DNA of 26,797 bases, from positions 1-26,797 of the IMG/VR virus record IMGVR_UViG_3300032282_003851, one strand, 5' to 3'. The position numbers and the translations under genes are program-made. Of this stretch, positions 1 to 7,736 are shown one piece after another (position 1 is the first letter of the stretch; each line of letters starts with the position of its first letter). The notes beneath the pieces were generated by a model. It did not search any database. It saw nothing but the letters and a program-made list of their open reading frames with translations, and was not told the DNA's origin. The DNA comes from a virus.

Positions 1-1
1 A

Positions 2-277
2 GCCGCAAAGCATGTCCTCTCCGAAACCGAGATCGACGAGATCTTGTCAAAAATGATACTCGGGGAGCTGGAGATCGAAAGGACTTTAATTTTTGAGGGT
101 ATCAAAACGGAGGTAAAGGTTAAACCCGATCATGGAGATATTAACCGAGCGGCGGAGTTGCTTTACAAACGGAAAGGATCTTTTTCTCCTGAAAAGACGG
201 AGACAAAGATCGAGGACGGTAACGCTCAAAAATTTGAGATCCAGTTAAGCAACGGGAGCGTAATTAAATTCGGATAA
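2..277 (+). CDS. terS: Terminase small subunit, C-terminal part (cut by window edge)
   Basis: The frame is open from the first bases of the window, so the N-terminus lies outside; the TTG at 44 is internal, not a start. About 91 residues are visible. The pattern of a short helix (ETEIDEILSKMILGELEIE), an acidic/basic stretch, then DINRAAELLYKRKGSFSPEKTE is the usual C-terminal half of small terminase subunits in Bacteroidetes phages, where a phrase like 'RIKAIAELNKMDGAYAPEKTE' precedes an acidic tail. The small subunit recognises the phage DNA and hands it to the large subunit, which is encoded about 700 bases downstream on the same strand. The DNA-binding helix-turn-helix would be in the missing part. 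The assignment is from sequence style plus position. Confidence 0.7.
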   Translation, partial: AAKHVLSETEIDEILSKMILGELEIERTLIFEGIKTEVKVKPDHGDINRAAELLYKRKGSFSPEKTETKIEDGNAQKFEIQLSNGSVIKFG

Positions 278-278
278 T

Positions 279-524
279 ATGAAACAACGCAACGGGCAAA
301 GCAAAGGAAACCTCCAGCGGAGAGCGATTAAGATTATCCCGCAAAAGTCGACGATCGGCAAGGTTAAAAACAACCAGCTAAAAAAGCCGTCTCGAGTTGC
401 CTCGCCAAAGTCGCCCTCGTATATCCCAGCGGAGAGCGAGCAAAAGAAAATCCAACGTAATACGGCAAGCTCGAGGCGCTTGTCCCGATATATTGACGAG
501 TTATTTAATAAAAAAAAGCCATGA
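279..524 (+). CDS. Small basic protein of unknown function
   Basis: An 81-residue protein very rich in Lys, Arg, Ser and Gln, starting one base after the terminase small subunit stop and ending in an ATGA overlap with the next gene. That tight packing is the main evidence that it is real. It has no hydrophobic segment and no motif I recognise. The N-terminal 60 residues look disordered, with a short helix near the end (RRLSRYIDELFNKKKP). A nucleic-acid-binding or packaging accessory role would fit its charge and position between the two terminase genes, but that is inference. The overlapping frame at 397-591 is a weaker alternative because it runs 70 bases into the next gene. Confidence 0.55.
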   Translation: MKQRNGQSKGNLQRRAIKIIPQKSTIGKVKNNQLKKPSRVASPKSPSYIPAESEQKKIQRNTASSRRLSRYIDELFNKKKP

Positions 525-967
525 AAATAAGAGATTTTATAAACGGGATCGTAAATTACGACAAATTCGGCGGCGGTTACTTTTGGATTAACGACCCGAA
601 AGGCGGTAAGCAAATGCTCGCCGAGTTGCGCGGCTGGGGACATATCCAAAACATGTTTAAAGCGGCGGGAGGAGCGATCGACGACGCCGCCGCCGCCAAG
701 TTTCAAGATGAGGTCGGAGACTGGATCGCCGCCGCAATTAATGAAAAGCTCGAGAGAGAGGCAACTCCAGCGCCCGCCGCTCCAGTCGAGCACGACTTTA
801 CATGGTTAATCGCGACGGTATATCGTCTCGGCAAAAACGCCAACGACCCGCAATGGATCGCCGCCTTTCGCGAGTACAATACCGACAACGACTTAAGGTT
901 GTCGATTACTTGCGCCCCTTGTTACGCGAAAGTTTTAACATATCTCCGAGCCAAATACTCCCGATAA
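521..967 (+). CDS. Hypothetical phage protein with C-terminal CxxC
   Basis: A 148-residue protein that overlaps the preceding stop by ATGA and ends 3 bases before the terminase large subunit start, so it is part of the packaging operon. The N-terminal 50 residues (IRDFINGIVNYDKFGGGYFW, then a Lys-Gly rich turn and AELRGWGHIQ) look like a compact conserved domain. Residues 55-80 are Ala/Asp rich and probably helical, followed by a Pro-Ala linker (TPAPAAPVEHD, about 82-92) and a second helical domain. Cys131 and Cys134 form a CAPC motif near the C-terminus that could bind metal or form a disulfide. I do not recognise the family; its place between TerS and TerL suggests a packaging or head role. 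Confidence 0.65.
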   Translation: MKIRDFINGIVNYDKFGGGYFWINDPKGGKQMLAELRGWGHIQNMFKAAGGAIDDAAAAKFQDEVGDWIAAAINEKLEREATPAPAAPVEHDFTWLIATVYRLGKNANDPQWIAAFREYNTDNDLRLSITCAPCYAKVLTYLRAKYSR

Positions 968-970
968 TTA

Positions 971-2281
971 ATGATCGTCGACATAAGTAGAAACCCCAAA
1001 CAAGAGCAATTTTTTAATATCGCGGCGGAGGCGGTACTCGGGCAAAACCCTTATCGCAATCTAAATTACGGCGGAGCAATTCGCGGAGGCAAGACCTTTA
1101 TCTCCCTCGCTTGCTTAACGACGTTTTGTAACTGGTTTCCAAACTCGCGCTGGCATATATTTCGCGCCGACTTTCCAGCTCTCCAGTCCTCGACGATCCC
1201 GTCTCTCGAGAAAATCCTCGCGGGCTCTCCTCTTTGGGGCTGGAATAGGGATAAAAGTAATTTTTTTGCGTACCATAAAAAGACGGAGGCGCGGATCTTT
1301 TTTAAGGGAGAGAATATAACCCGAGATCCCGAGCTTAACGACTTACTCGGTATGGAGACAAACGGGATTTTTTTCGAGCAAATCGAGGAGCTCTCCGCGA
1401 AACTTTGGCAAATAGGGCAAAGCCGCGTCGGGAGCTGGTACATACCTCATATGCCGACGCCGATAACTCTTGCGACGTTTAACCCGACTCAAACATGGAT
1501 TAAAGAGGCGATTTATATCCCTTATCTCAAAGGAGAGCTCCGAGCTCCTTATTACTTTCTCCCAGCGTTGCCAAACGAAAACCCTTTTGTAACGTCCGAG
1601 CAATGGAGCGTATGGAGGACGCTTGCCGAGCGATATCAAAAACAATTCATCGAGGGAGACTGGACGGACTTTGCGGATAAAAATAACCTTTGGGCGTTCG
1701 CTTTTGACGAGAAAAGACATGTCGTCGAGGGAGAGATCGAGATTAACCCCAGCGAGGCGATATATCTCTCTTTTGACTTTAATAAAAATCCGATTTGTTG
1801 CTCGGTCGTACAATGGTACGAGAGCGAGATCCGAGTTATCGAGACGATTAAGTTAAGCTCCTCCGACATTTACGAGCTTTGCAACTACATAAAAGCAAAG
1901 TATCTCGGATTAATGCTTATCGTTACTGGAGACGCGAGCGGATCAAATTCGAGCGCTCTTGTTAAGGGAAATCTTAATTATTATACGGTTATCATGGCTC
2001 AATTAAATCTCGCGGCGGGACAAATGTACGTCCCCAGCGTTAACCCTCGTATCGAGTCAAATCAGGTACTCGTTAACTCGCTCCTCTCTCATTACTCGAT
2101 AAAGATCTCAAAAGCTCGAGCGGCTGGGTTAATATTCGATTTAAAAAACGTCCGAGTACAACCCGACGGAGCGATCGAGAAAGGAGATCGAAACGATCCG
2201 ACAAAACAAGCGGACGCGCTCGATACTTTTCGTTATTTTTGTAACACTTTTTTAAGCGGATTTATAAATTATAAACAATAA
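971..2281 (+). CDS. terL: Terminase large subunit (packaging ATPase-nuclease)
   Basis: This 436-residue protein is the motor that pumps DNA into the prohead and cuts it. The ATPase domain has a Walker A loop GGAIRGGKT at residues 34-42, a Walker B strand with acidic end (GIFFEQIEE, 132-140), and the coupling motif ATFNPTQ (168-174). The C-terminal RNase H-like nuclease shows its acidic residues in LSFDFN (Asp269), VTGDASG (Asp321) and QADALDTFRYF (Asp415/Asp418). Length is normal for short TerL proteins of the Terminase_6/RNaseH-like type. The ATG at 971 follows the upstream stop by 3 bases. All motifs are intact, so it should be active. Confidence 0.96.
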   Translation: MIVDISRNPKQEQFFNIAAEAVLGQNPYRNLNYGGAIRGGKTFISLACLTTFCNWFPNSRWHIFRADFPALQSSTIPSLEKILAGSPLWGWNRDKSNFFAYHKKTEARIFFKGENITRDPELNDLLGMETNGIFFEQIEELSAKLWQIGQSRVGSWYIPHMPTPITLATFNPTQTWIKEAIYIPYLKGELRAPYYFLPALPNENPFVTSEQWSVWRTLAERYQKQFIEGDWTDFADKNNLWAFAFDEKRHVVEGEIEINPSEAIYLSFDFNKNPICCSVVQWYESEIRVIETIKLSSSDIYELCNYIKAKYLGLMLIVTGDASGSNSSALVKGNLNYYTVIMAQLNLAAGQMYVPSVNPRIESNQVLVNSLLSHYSIKISKARAAGLIFDLKNVRVQPDGAIEKGDRNDPTKQADALDTFRYFCNTFLSGFINYKQ

Positions 2282-2293
2282 ACCCTCTCAATC

Positions 2294-2965
2294 ATGGAGA
2301 CAAAATACCCAAATCTAAACGAATTTTTTAAGCGTAACCATGCCGAGCGCAACTGGGCGACAAGCGAGACCGTCTCGGGCGTCGGATCGGAGCTCCGCTT
2401 TACCCGCGACCTACATAAAAACCTCGTCTCGTTTATAAACAAAAACAAAGTCTCCTCGTTGCTCGATCTCCCTTGCGGAGATCTTAATTACATTAAACAT
2501 GTAATCGCGGAGATAAAGCTCGAGCGTCCTTTTGGGTATGTCGGAGCGGATATTGCGACCAATCTTATCGCCGAGAATATTATCAACTTTCCCGAGCTGG
2601 AGTTTCGGGCGCTTAATGTCGTCTCCGATCCTCTCCTCGCTTGCGACATGATCCTCGTCCGCGATTGCCTTGTACACTTGCCGACCGATCTTGTATTAAA
2701 TGCGTTGAAAAATCTATCAAAAACAAAGACAAAATTTATCGCGGTTACTACTTTTCCCGAGCACCCGATAAACGTCGAGCTCTCCGCGCTGGGGAGCTGG
2801 AGGACTTTAAACCTTTGCGCCGAGCCCTTTAATTTGCCCGAGCCGCTCGATATAATCGTCGAAAATTGCGCCGAGTATGGAGGAGAGTATAAGGATAAGT
2901 CTCTCGGAGTATGGTCGCCCTCTCAAATAAGAGAAGCAATCTCCGCCGCCGCGTCGAGCCGCTGA
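2294..2965 (+). CDS. Class I SAM-dependent methyltransferase, glycan-cluster type
   Basis: A 223-residue Rossmann methyltransferase. The SAM-binding motif I is LLDLPCGD (56-63), the acidic end of beta-2 is in GADIATN (84-90), and a motif DCLVHLP follows beta-4 (124-130). The N-terminal phrase WATSETVSGVGSELRFT (21-37) and the later GSWRTLNLCAEPFNLPEPL are hallmarks of a family commonly found among glycosyltransferases, thought to methylate sugars. It lacks any DNA methyltransferase motif (no DPPY/NPPF or PC loop), so I would not call it a restriction-evasion enzyme. It follows TerL by 12 bases on the same strand and converges on the minus-strand GT4 gene, overlapping its 3' end by 43 bases. 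Confidence 0.85.
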   Translation: METKYPNLNEFFKRNHAERNWATSETVSGVGSELRFTRDLHKNLVSFINKNKVSSLLDLPCGDLNYIKHVIAEIKLERPFGYVGADIATNLIAENIINFPELEFRALNVVSDPLLACDMILVRDCLVHLPTDLVLNALKNLSKTKTKFIAVTTFPEHPINVELSALGSWRTLNLCAEPFNLPEPLDIIVENCAEYGGEYKDKSLGVWSPSQIREAISAAASSR

Positions 2966-3909
2966 ATCCAGTCCGTTAAATTGTAATTTTTTTCGATCTC
3001 CCGACGGATAATCGGAGCGATTAACTCGGCTTTCTTGCGATTGTAATACTTAAGAGCGTTAAAAATCTCGGCGTAACTTTCAAAGACGGACGACCCCTTT
3101 ACGATATGCGAGGGGATACCGTCTCGATTAAGGGCAAAGACGCGCAATCCGCTCGCTTGCGCCTCCAGTATCGCAAAAGACCCGCTCTCGCTGGGAGAGG
3201 GGACAAGGAGGCAATCGAAACGAGTATAAATATCCGCCGCGTCTTTTGGATCGACAAATCCCTTATAATAAAAGTTAAGAGTTTGAGAGGCGCGATTTAT
3301 AAACGCTTTGTAAAAATCGCTCTCGGGTACTCCTCGTCCGTAATAATGGAGCTCGTAATTATGGTCGGGATTAAGGGCGTTAAATTTATCGACCGCGTCA
3401 AAAAATGAGAGAGGGATCTTTTCGTCCGAGACGCGTCCGACGATACCGCAAATAAATTTACCTTGTCTCCGCTGGTTGCTCGGCTTGTATTTATTACAAT
3501 CGATACCGAGATTAATCGGGACGATAAGAATATCTCTCCAGCTTTGCGCCTTGCTTATCGGCTTATAATTTGAGATCGCGAGCTTTGGCTTTGGAAACTG
3601 GGAGACGTTAAACGCAAAGGAAAAAGCTCCATGTATAAACCAAACTCGGCGCGGGATCATGGAGAGCCAAATCTCCGAGCTCAAAAAAGGATCATGTATT
3701 ACGACAACCGAGTCGGGATATTGAGTTAATAAGATCCTCGAGAGCTCGTCCGTCGTTTTGTATGTTTTAAAATTCGAGTTTCCATAATTGAGACCGCCCT
3801 CGATGGCATAAAAAACGCTCTCAAAACGCGACCCCTTTACCCAGCAATCGACAAGACGCTCTCCTCCTCCGAAAAAAACTTTATGAGCGGTAATATGCAC
3901 GATCCTCAT
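2923..3909 (-). CDS. Glycosyltransferase family 4 (GT-B fold)
   Basis: A 328-residue retaining-type sugar transferase. The N-terminal Gly-rich loop FFGGGERLV (12-20) is the acceptor-side GT4 signature; the C-terminal half contains GIVGRVSDEK (155-164), followed by the donor-binding EX7E motif ESGSFAILE with Glu241 and Glu249. It probably transfers a sugar from a nucleotide sugar onto a surface glycan or onto a virion protein; the substrate cannot be read from sequence. It is the last gene of a three-gene minus-strand operon, its start overlapping the GT2 stop by 4 bases. Its stop lies inside the 3' end of the + strand methyltransferase gene. Codon and word use match the neighbouring phage genes, so it is not a recent import. 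Confidence 0.92.
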   Translation of the reverse strand: MRIVHITAHKVFFGGGERLVDCWVKGSRFESVFYAIEGGLNYGNSNFKTYKTTDELSRILLTQYPDSVVVIHDPFLSSEIWLSMIPRRVWFIHGAFSFAFNVSQFPKPKLAISNYKPISKAQSWRDILIVPINLGIDCNKYKPSNQRRQGKFICGIVGRVSDEKIPLSFFDAVDKFNALNPDHNYELHYYGRGVPESDFYKAFINRASQTLNFYYKGFVDPKDAADIYTRFDCLLVPSPSESGSFAILEAQASGLRVFALNRDGIPSHIVKGSSVFESYAEIFNALKYYNRKKAELIAPIIRREIEKNYNLTDWIQRLDAAAEIASLI

Positions 3910-4637
3910 AAGTACCTCGTATAAAGTTTTTGAGCTTGCTCGATCTTATGGTCGAGACCGTAACGGATTATCGTATTATTACCAGTATCTCGGCGATAAT
4001 AATAAATCGGATCGGATATCGGTACGACGCCGACGCCTCCGATTAACTCAAAGAGGCGATATATTAAAGCGACGTCCGTACAATTTACCAGCCAACAACC
4101 CGAAAAGATAAAGTCCTCCGCCGATAATAGCTTTACAAACTCCCAGCGACAAGATCTCGGAGCGGTCGCCCAAAAAGGGACGGAGGCAAAACGCCCCTCC
4201 TCAATTAATCCGCTGGGATATCGGACGAGCTGGTTAACCTCTCCAGTCTTAAGGTCGCTCCAGTTTCCATAAGTTAACCGAGCGCCTCCTTTATACGCCT
4301 CCGCAATAACGTCGAGGCAACTCGGAGAGATCATGTCGTCGAGGTCTATAAACAAAACGACGTCGGTATCGTTTCCCGAGTATCGTATCGCCTCGATCCC
4401 TCTCCAGCGAGAGAAAGCCGCGCCGTAATTTTGATCGTTATTTATGATCGATATCATATTTTTGAAAGGAGAGCTCTCGGCAAAGGATCGGAGCTTGCTC
4501 TCGGTCGTATCGGTCGAGCCGTCGTTTATTACATAGATAAAAACCTCATGATCCGCCGCCGCGCTGGTTATACTATTAAGGCAATCCGCCGCCCAGCTCT
4601 CGCAATTATAACCAGTAATGACGATTTTAAACCTCAT
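3906..4637 (-). CDS. Glycosyltransferase family 2 (GT-A fold)
   Basis: A 243-residue inverting-type sugar transferase. It begins with the usual first strand (IVITGYNCESW, 5-15), has the nucleotide-binding NDGSTD at 38-43, the QNYGAAFSRWRGIE helix, and the metal-binding DxD as LFIDLDD ending at 101. A conserved tail with PISDPIYYYRRDTGN resembles the acceptor region of bacterial surface-polysaccharide enzymes. No membrane helix is visible, so it is likely cytoplasmic. It overlaps both neighbours by 4 bases (ATGA), meaning the three genes are translationally coupled and probably act on one glycan. Confidence 0.93.
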   Translation of the reverse strand: MRFKIVITGYNCESWAADCLNSITSAAADHEVFIYVINDGSTDTTESKLRSFAESSPFKNMISIINNDQNYGAAFSRWRGIEAIRYSGNDTDVVLFIDLDDMISPSCLDVIAEAYKGGARLTYGNWSDLKTGEVNQLVRYPSGLIEEGRFASVPFWATAPRSCRWEFVKLLSAEDFIFSGCWLVNCTDVALIYRLFELIGGVGVVPISDPIYYYRRDTGNNTIIRYGLDHKIEQAQKLYTRYL

Positions 4638-5113
4638 ATTAAAACGATTGCGGTCTTATCCTCGTCCGTTAAGATCTCCGAGACGGGTTTGTTAAACTTT
4701 CGGCGTATTGTTAAGGCGAGCTCCAGCTCCGAGAGACGGTTTGTATCGTCGATAAGGATCGGGCAATCTAAAAAGAAACGATCCGCGTACTTAAGAAACC
4801 CCGAGCGCCCGATAATTGCGGGAGGAGCGTCGATAATAAGGAGATCGTATTTTTGCGGGAGGAGGTCGATAAATTGCGGCTCGTACCAGCCGTCGACGAT
4901 CGGAGCAAATATGTACTTTATATTCGAGTACTTTCCGACATACTCGGTATCATGCTCGACGCAAATAACTTTAAACCGCTTTGCAAGCTCATGAGATCCC
5001 GATCCGCTCCCCAGCTCGACGATTGTACTCCCCTCCGCGATATTCTCGACGATCCAGTTATAAACCGCCGCGCCGATCGCCCAGCCTCCGAGATTATTTT
5101 TGTCGTGCTCCAT
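4634..5113 (-). CDS. Small class I methyltransferase of the glycan operon
   Basis: A 159-residue Rossmann protein: motif I IVELGSGSGSHELAK (31-45), acidic SAM-ribose contact in ICVEHD (50-55), and the beta-4 motif DLLIIDAPP (90-98) followed by GRSGFL. These match compact methyltransferases that sit in surface-glycan clusters. It is the first gene of the minus-strand operon, coupled to the GT2 by an ATGA overlap. Upstream of its ATG is a hairpin followed by five Ts in the transcription direction (5121-5153), so expression may be attenuated. A different start downstream is unlikely because the N-terminal helix (NNLGGWAIGAAVYNW) looks part of the fold. Confidence 0.85.
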   Translation of the reverse strand: MEHDKNNLGGWAIGAAVYNWIVENIAEGSTIVELGSGSGSHELAKRFKVICVEHDTEYVGKYSNIKYIFAPIVDGWYEPQFIDLLPQKYDLLIIDAPPAIIGRSGFLKYADRFFLDCPILIDDTNRLSELELALTIRRKFNKPVSEILTDEDKTAIVLI

Positions 5114-5120
5114 AAGTTAA

Positions 5121-5153
5121 GAAAAAGCGGGGACGATAACCAGTCGCCCCCGC
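5121..5153 (-). terminator. Intrinsic terminator or attenuator before the glycan operon
   Basis: Read on the minus strand, bases 5153-5144 and 5136-5127 form a 10-pair GC-rich stem (one A-C mismatch) around a 7-base loop, followed at once by five Ts (5126-5122). This is the standard form of a rho-independent terminator. It lies 8 bases before the ATG of the first gene of the minus-strand operon, leaving no room for a promoter between them, so transcription must pass through it. That makes an attenuator plausible; a simple block against antisense reading is the alternative. Confidence 0.65.
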
Positions 5154-5204
5154 AAATGAAAACAAATCGCTTTTTAAACCGCCCCTAAAATAAATATTTA
5201 AAGA

Positions 5205-5236
5205 TTGCGAGGCATATTTTAAAAAGATTATTTTTG
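5205..5236 (+). promoter_or_regulatory. Bacteroidetes-type promoter for the tail block
   Basis: TTG at 5205-5207, a 21-base spacer, and a full TAnnTTTG box (TATTTTTG) at 5229-5236. The ATG of the large repeat protein follows 22 bases later, through an A/C-rich leader without a Shine-Dalgarno motif. The same TTG-21-TAnnTTT[G/A] layout recurs at 19188-19219 and, on the other strand, at 10947-10978, which supports it. It sits between the divergent glycan operon and the tail genes. Confidence 0.75.
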
Positions 5237-5258
5237 CGAAACCCCAAACCGTTAAAAA

Positions 5259-7190
5259 ATGGTTACTCCCCTAATGCCTACTCACCCAAACGAGAGCCCG
5301 AGCTCTCCCAGTCTGTTAAACGATTGCGATAATTGTTTGCGCGTCGACGTTAACCAATGCGCGGAGATACTGGTATTTAATCTCGGGCTCAAAGAGGGGA
5401 CGGATTACGACTTTTCTTTTATCGATAATCATGGTAAAAAACATATCGTCCGAGCGACTGGACTTGCCGACGGGAGCGCGATAATTAATACCTCCGATTT
5501 ACCGCTCGGCTTTCTTATTGTTTACGCTGGAGTTAAGACCGTAACGATCCGCGAGGTCGGATCTTGCGACGATCTTTGCTTTAACTCTTGCGCTAATAAG
5601 GTCGAGTTTTTTTGTTGTATAATTTTAACCCCAGTCGATACGACTGGAGATATTGACGATCCTATCTCGGTCGAGATCCCTTGTTGCAAGGGAAAGGAGA
5701 GTCTCGTATTATTATCGCTTACTATAGTATGTAACGACCCGCTCGACGGAGGCGGAGTTGCAAGTTTATCGGGGACGGTAATTAACGGATCGGGGTCTTA
5801 TGAATTGCAAGTTAATTACGGCGGAGGCTGGGAGACGGTCGAGATATTTTCAAGCGTTACAAGCGGATCGATACTTAACGACTTTAATATCCCAAAAACC
5901 CCGCCCGAGCCCCTCTCGATACAAGTTAGGATTATCGATACGATAAGCGGATTAACCTCCAATGTTATTACGATAATCGTCCCGAGTTGTAATCCGATAA
6001 TCGAGGAAAGTATCGATTTTTTAAATGTATATTTTAAATGCAAGACGAATAAATACGCCGAGATTTCGGGGTCTTTTAATGTAGTCGACGGGTCGGGATC
6101 TTACGACTTTCAAATGTACGCGGGCGGAGTTTGGAATACGATCGCGACAAATATCCCCTCTCCGTTTACGACCCAAATTTTCGCGGGCGTCGACTCGGAG
6201 GGAGAGTTTCCCGCTCGAATAATCGACTCGGCTACTGGGGCAGTATCAAACGAGTTAATCGTATACGGCGAAAATTGCGGAGGATCTGTAAAAAGTATCT
6301 CGATATTAAGCGCCTCCTCCTCTTGCGAGGGAGAGCAGCAAGACGAGAGCGTACAAATCGAAATTAATTACGACGGGACGGGGCATACTTTCGAGCTCCA
6401 GTATTATGACGGCGCGAGCTGGATAACGATCGGGACGACGCTTGGAGTCGGGCAAACGCAATTTTATGTTATCGCTTATAACTCGGGCGTCCCCGCTGGA
6501 GGTTACTTAATAAGAGTTAACGATACGACGCAAGGTATTTACTCCGTCACGCAAAATTTAAACTTTGTCGATTGCGCTACCTCCGCAATTTTCCTCGACG
6601 GCGTACAACTGGGAGAGGAAAATAACCTCTCTCATATTTATTCGACCGATAACGTATACGAGTACTCGTATAGCTTATTCGACTTAGTGAGAGAGTACTC
6701 GACCGATAATGTATTTTTTGACACGATCGCAAACTCTCTCGGCTGGCTGGGTAGTAACCCCGACACCGCCTCGCACCAAAACACCGCGAGCAATATTCAT
6801 TACTCCGCTGGCAACTTTGTCCGTCTTGTCGGTAAAGATAGCGGAGGCGGACTTGTATACTCGAACTCTCTCCAAATCGTAACCTCCCCGAAAGTTTCAA
6901 AAGCCGATCCTTATTGTTTCGCAAATCAAAACGGAGTAACGATCGGAGGACTTGTCGACGCTGGTTACTTTCAAAATTATATTATCGAATATCGCCTCGC
7001 TGGGAGCGGAGATCCTTATACCGTTCTCGGAGTTTATAACGCAACGAGCGGGACTTTTGGAGACTTTAACGTACCGATCGGCGCGGGTAACGAGTTCGCA
7101 AATACCTCTCTCGACATAAGATTACGATCGGACGTTAACGCGTGGATCTTTTCCCCTGACTTTACCGTAACACTCTCGCCACCATGTTAA
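5259..7190 (+). CDS. Large repeat virion protein, probable appendage or adhesin
   Basis: A 643-residue protein built from about five beta-rich repeats of roughly 90-100 residues: near 151-244, 253-340, 346-439, possibly 440-545, and 545-643. Each carries a line such as GSGSYELQVNYGGGWETV (177-194), GSGSYDFQMYAGGVWNTI (278-295) or GTGHTFELQYYDGASWITI (373-391), and most end with a single Cys (VPSC, GENC, FVDC, SPPC). This looks like Ig-like or fibronectin-type domains used in phage tail fibres and host-binding appendages. The N-terminal 145 residues differ and hold eleven Cys including CDNC and FCC. There is no signal peptide. It opens the tail block under its own promoter and overlaps the next gene by 7 bases. 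Adhesin is inference from repeats and position. Confidence 0.65.
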   Translation: MVTPLMPTHPNESPSSPSLLNDCDNCLRVDVNQCAEILVFNLGLKEGTDYDFSFIDNHGKKHIVRATGLADGSAIINTSDLPLGFLIVYAGVKTVTIREVGSCDDLCFNSCANKVEFFCCIILTPVDTTGDIDDPISVEIPCCKGKESLVLLSLTIVCNDPLDGGGVASLSGTVINGSGSYELQVNYGGGWETVEIFSSVTSGSILNDFNIPKTPPEPLSIQVRIIDTISGLTSNVITIIVPSCNPIIEESIDFLNVYFKCKTNKYAEISGSFNVVDGSGSYDFQMYAGGVWNTIATNIPSPFTTQIFAGVDSEGEFPARIIDSATGAVSNELIVYGENCGGSVKSISILSASSSCEGEQQDESVQIEINYDGTGHTFELQYYDGASWITIGTTLGVGQTQFYVIAYNSGVPAGGYLIRVNDTTQGIYSVTQNLNFVDCATSAIFLDGVQLGEENNLSHIYSTDNVYEYSYSLFDLVREYSTDNVFFDTIANSLGWLGSNPDTASHQNTASNIHYSAGNFVRLVGKDSGGGLVYSNSLQIVTSPKVSKADPYCFANQNGVTIGGLVDAGYFQNYIIEYRLAGSGDPYTVLGVYNATSGTFGDFNVPIGAGNEFANTSLDIRLRSDVNAWIFSPDFTVTLSPPC

Positions 7191-7552
7191 ACGCTCTCGT
7201 AATAATTTCGGCGCTCTCGTTTTGTACGAGTATAATTTGCGTCGGTATACATAACTTAATCGGACGCGACGGCATGTTACTCGCAAAGCTGGGAGAGTAT
7301 CTTTTACTCGAGCTCCCGATTTGGATCTGTAAAGTTTTATTTGCTTGCTTGCCTTGTATGGCTTCATTTTGGGGGTCGCTCGTTTGGCTTGCGGTTATAT
7401 CGGTAATCCCAGTCGAGGGGTTGTCTTTGTTTTTTAATCTCGCGCTGGTAATCCCTTTCGTATTTATGGTCTCGGGGTTTAACACCCTCGCGGACGCTTT
7501 CTTTTTGTATTGCGACGTATATAAAAATGACGATCATGAGTTACATATCTAA
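7184..7552 (+). CDS. Small integral membrane protein
   Basis: A 122-residue protein with about four hydrophobic segments (near 3-22, 45-60, 62-78 and 83-100) and a short acidic tail (YKNDDHELHI). No enzyme motif is seen. It overlaps the repeat protein by 7 bases and the next small gene by 26, so it belongs to the tail operon. Membrane proteins sometimes occur before the tape measure in phages of this group; possible roles are DNA entry, exclusion of other phages, or a holin. The lysis candidates at 24305-24868 make a second holin here less likely. Function unknown. Confidence 0.7.
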   Translation: MLNALVIISALSFCTSIICVGIHNLIGRDGMLLAKLGEYLLLELPIWICKVLFACLPCMASFWGSLVWLAVISVIPVEGLSLFFNLALVIPFVFMVSGFNTLADAFFLYCDVYKNDDHELHI

Positions 7553-7736
7553 CCTCGAGGCGGCGGGCTGGTCTTATACTGGGGGTTGTCGTTGCGGCGG
7601 AGTATTAAAACATAAATATTCGAGGGGCAAAGATCGCCTCCTCGTTTATCCCGAGCGCGATCGGTTTGTATTGCGTAAATTTGGGGCGCAAAGTTTCGGA
7701 GGAGATCTAAATAAATTAATCGAGGTATGCAATTAA
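7527..7736 (+). CDS. Small protein with CxC motif
   Basis: A 69-residue protein with TGGCRCGGVLKHKY (18-31), a short basic middle and a C-terminal LNKLIEVCN. The CRC pair suggests a tight turn or metal site. I chose the ATG at 7527 because it follows an A-rich leader (TAAAAATG); the second ATG at 7536 would give a start three codons shorter with the same domain. It overlaps both neighbours. Small proteins with a similar Cys-Gly-Gly turn and a basic strand occur in many phages next to tail genes, but I do not know a function. Confidence 0.65.
   Translation: MTIMSYISNLEAAGWSYTGGCRCGGVLKHKYSRGKDRLLVYPERDRFVLRKFGAQSFGGDLNKLIEVCN

Noticed and set aside
397-591. Alternative + strand frame overlapping 279-524 and 521-967
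   Set aside because: It would overlap both neighbours deeply; the frame 279-524 fits the ATGA junction and is preferred.
245-793. Minus-strand open frame of 182 codons
   Set aside because: It lies opposite three tightly packed + strand genes and its protein has no coherent domain; long antisense frames are common in this window because of its CG-rich codons.
2294-2965. DNA methyltransferase for restriction evasion
   Set aside because: Only sugar-cluster type SAM motifs are present; no DNA-target catalytic motif is seen.
4431-4994. 187-codon + strand frame inside the GT2 and methyltransferase genes
   Set aside because: The minus-strand genes carry complete enzyme motifs here, so this is a shadow.
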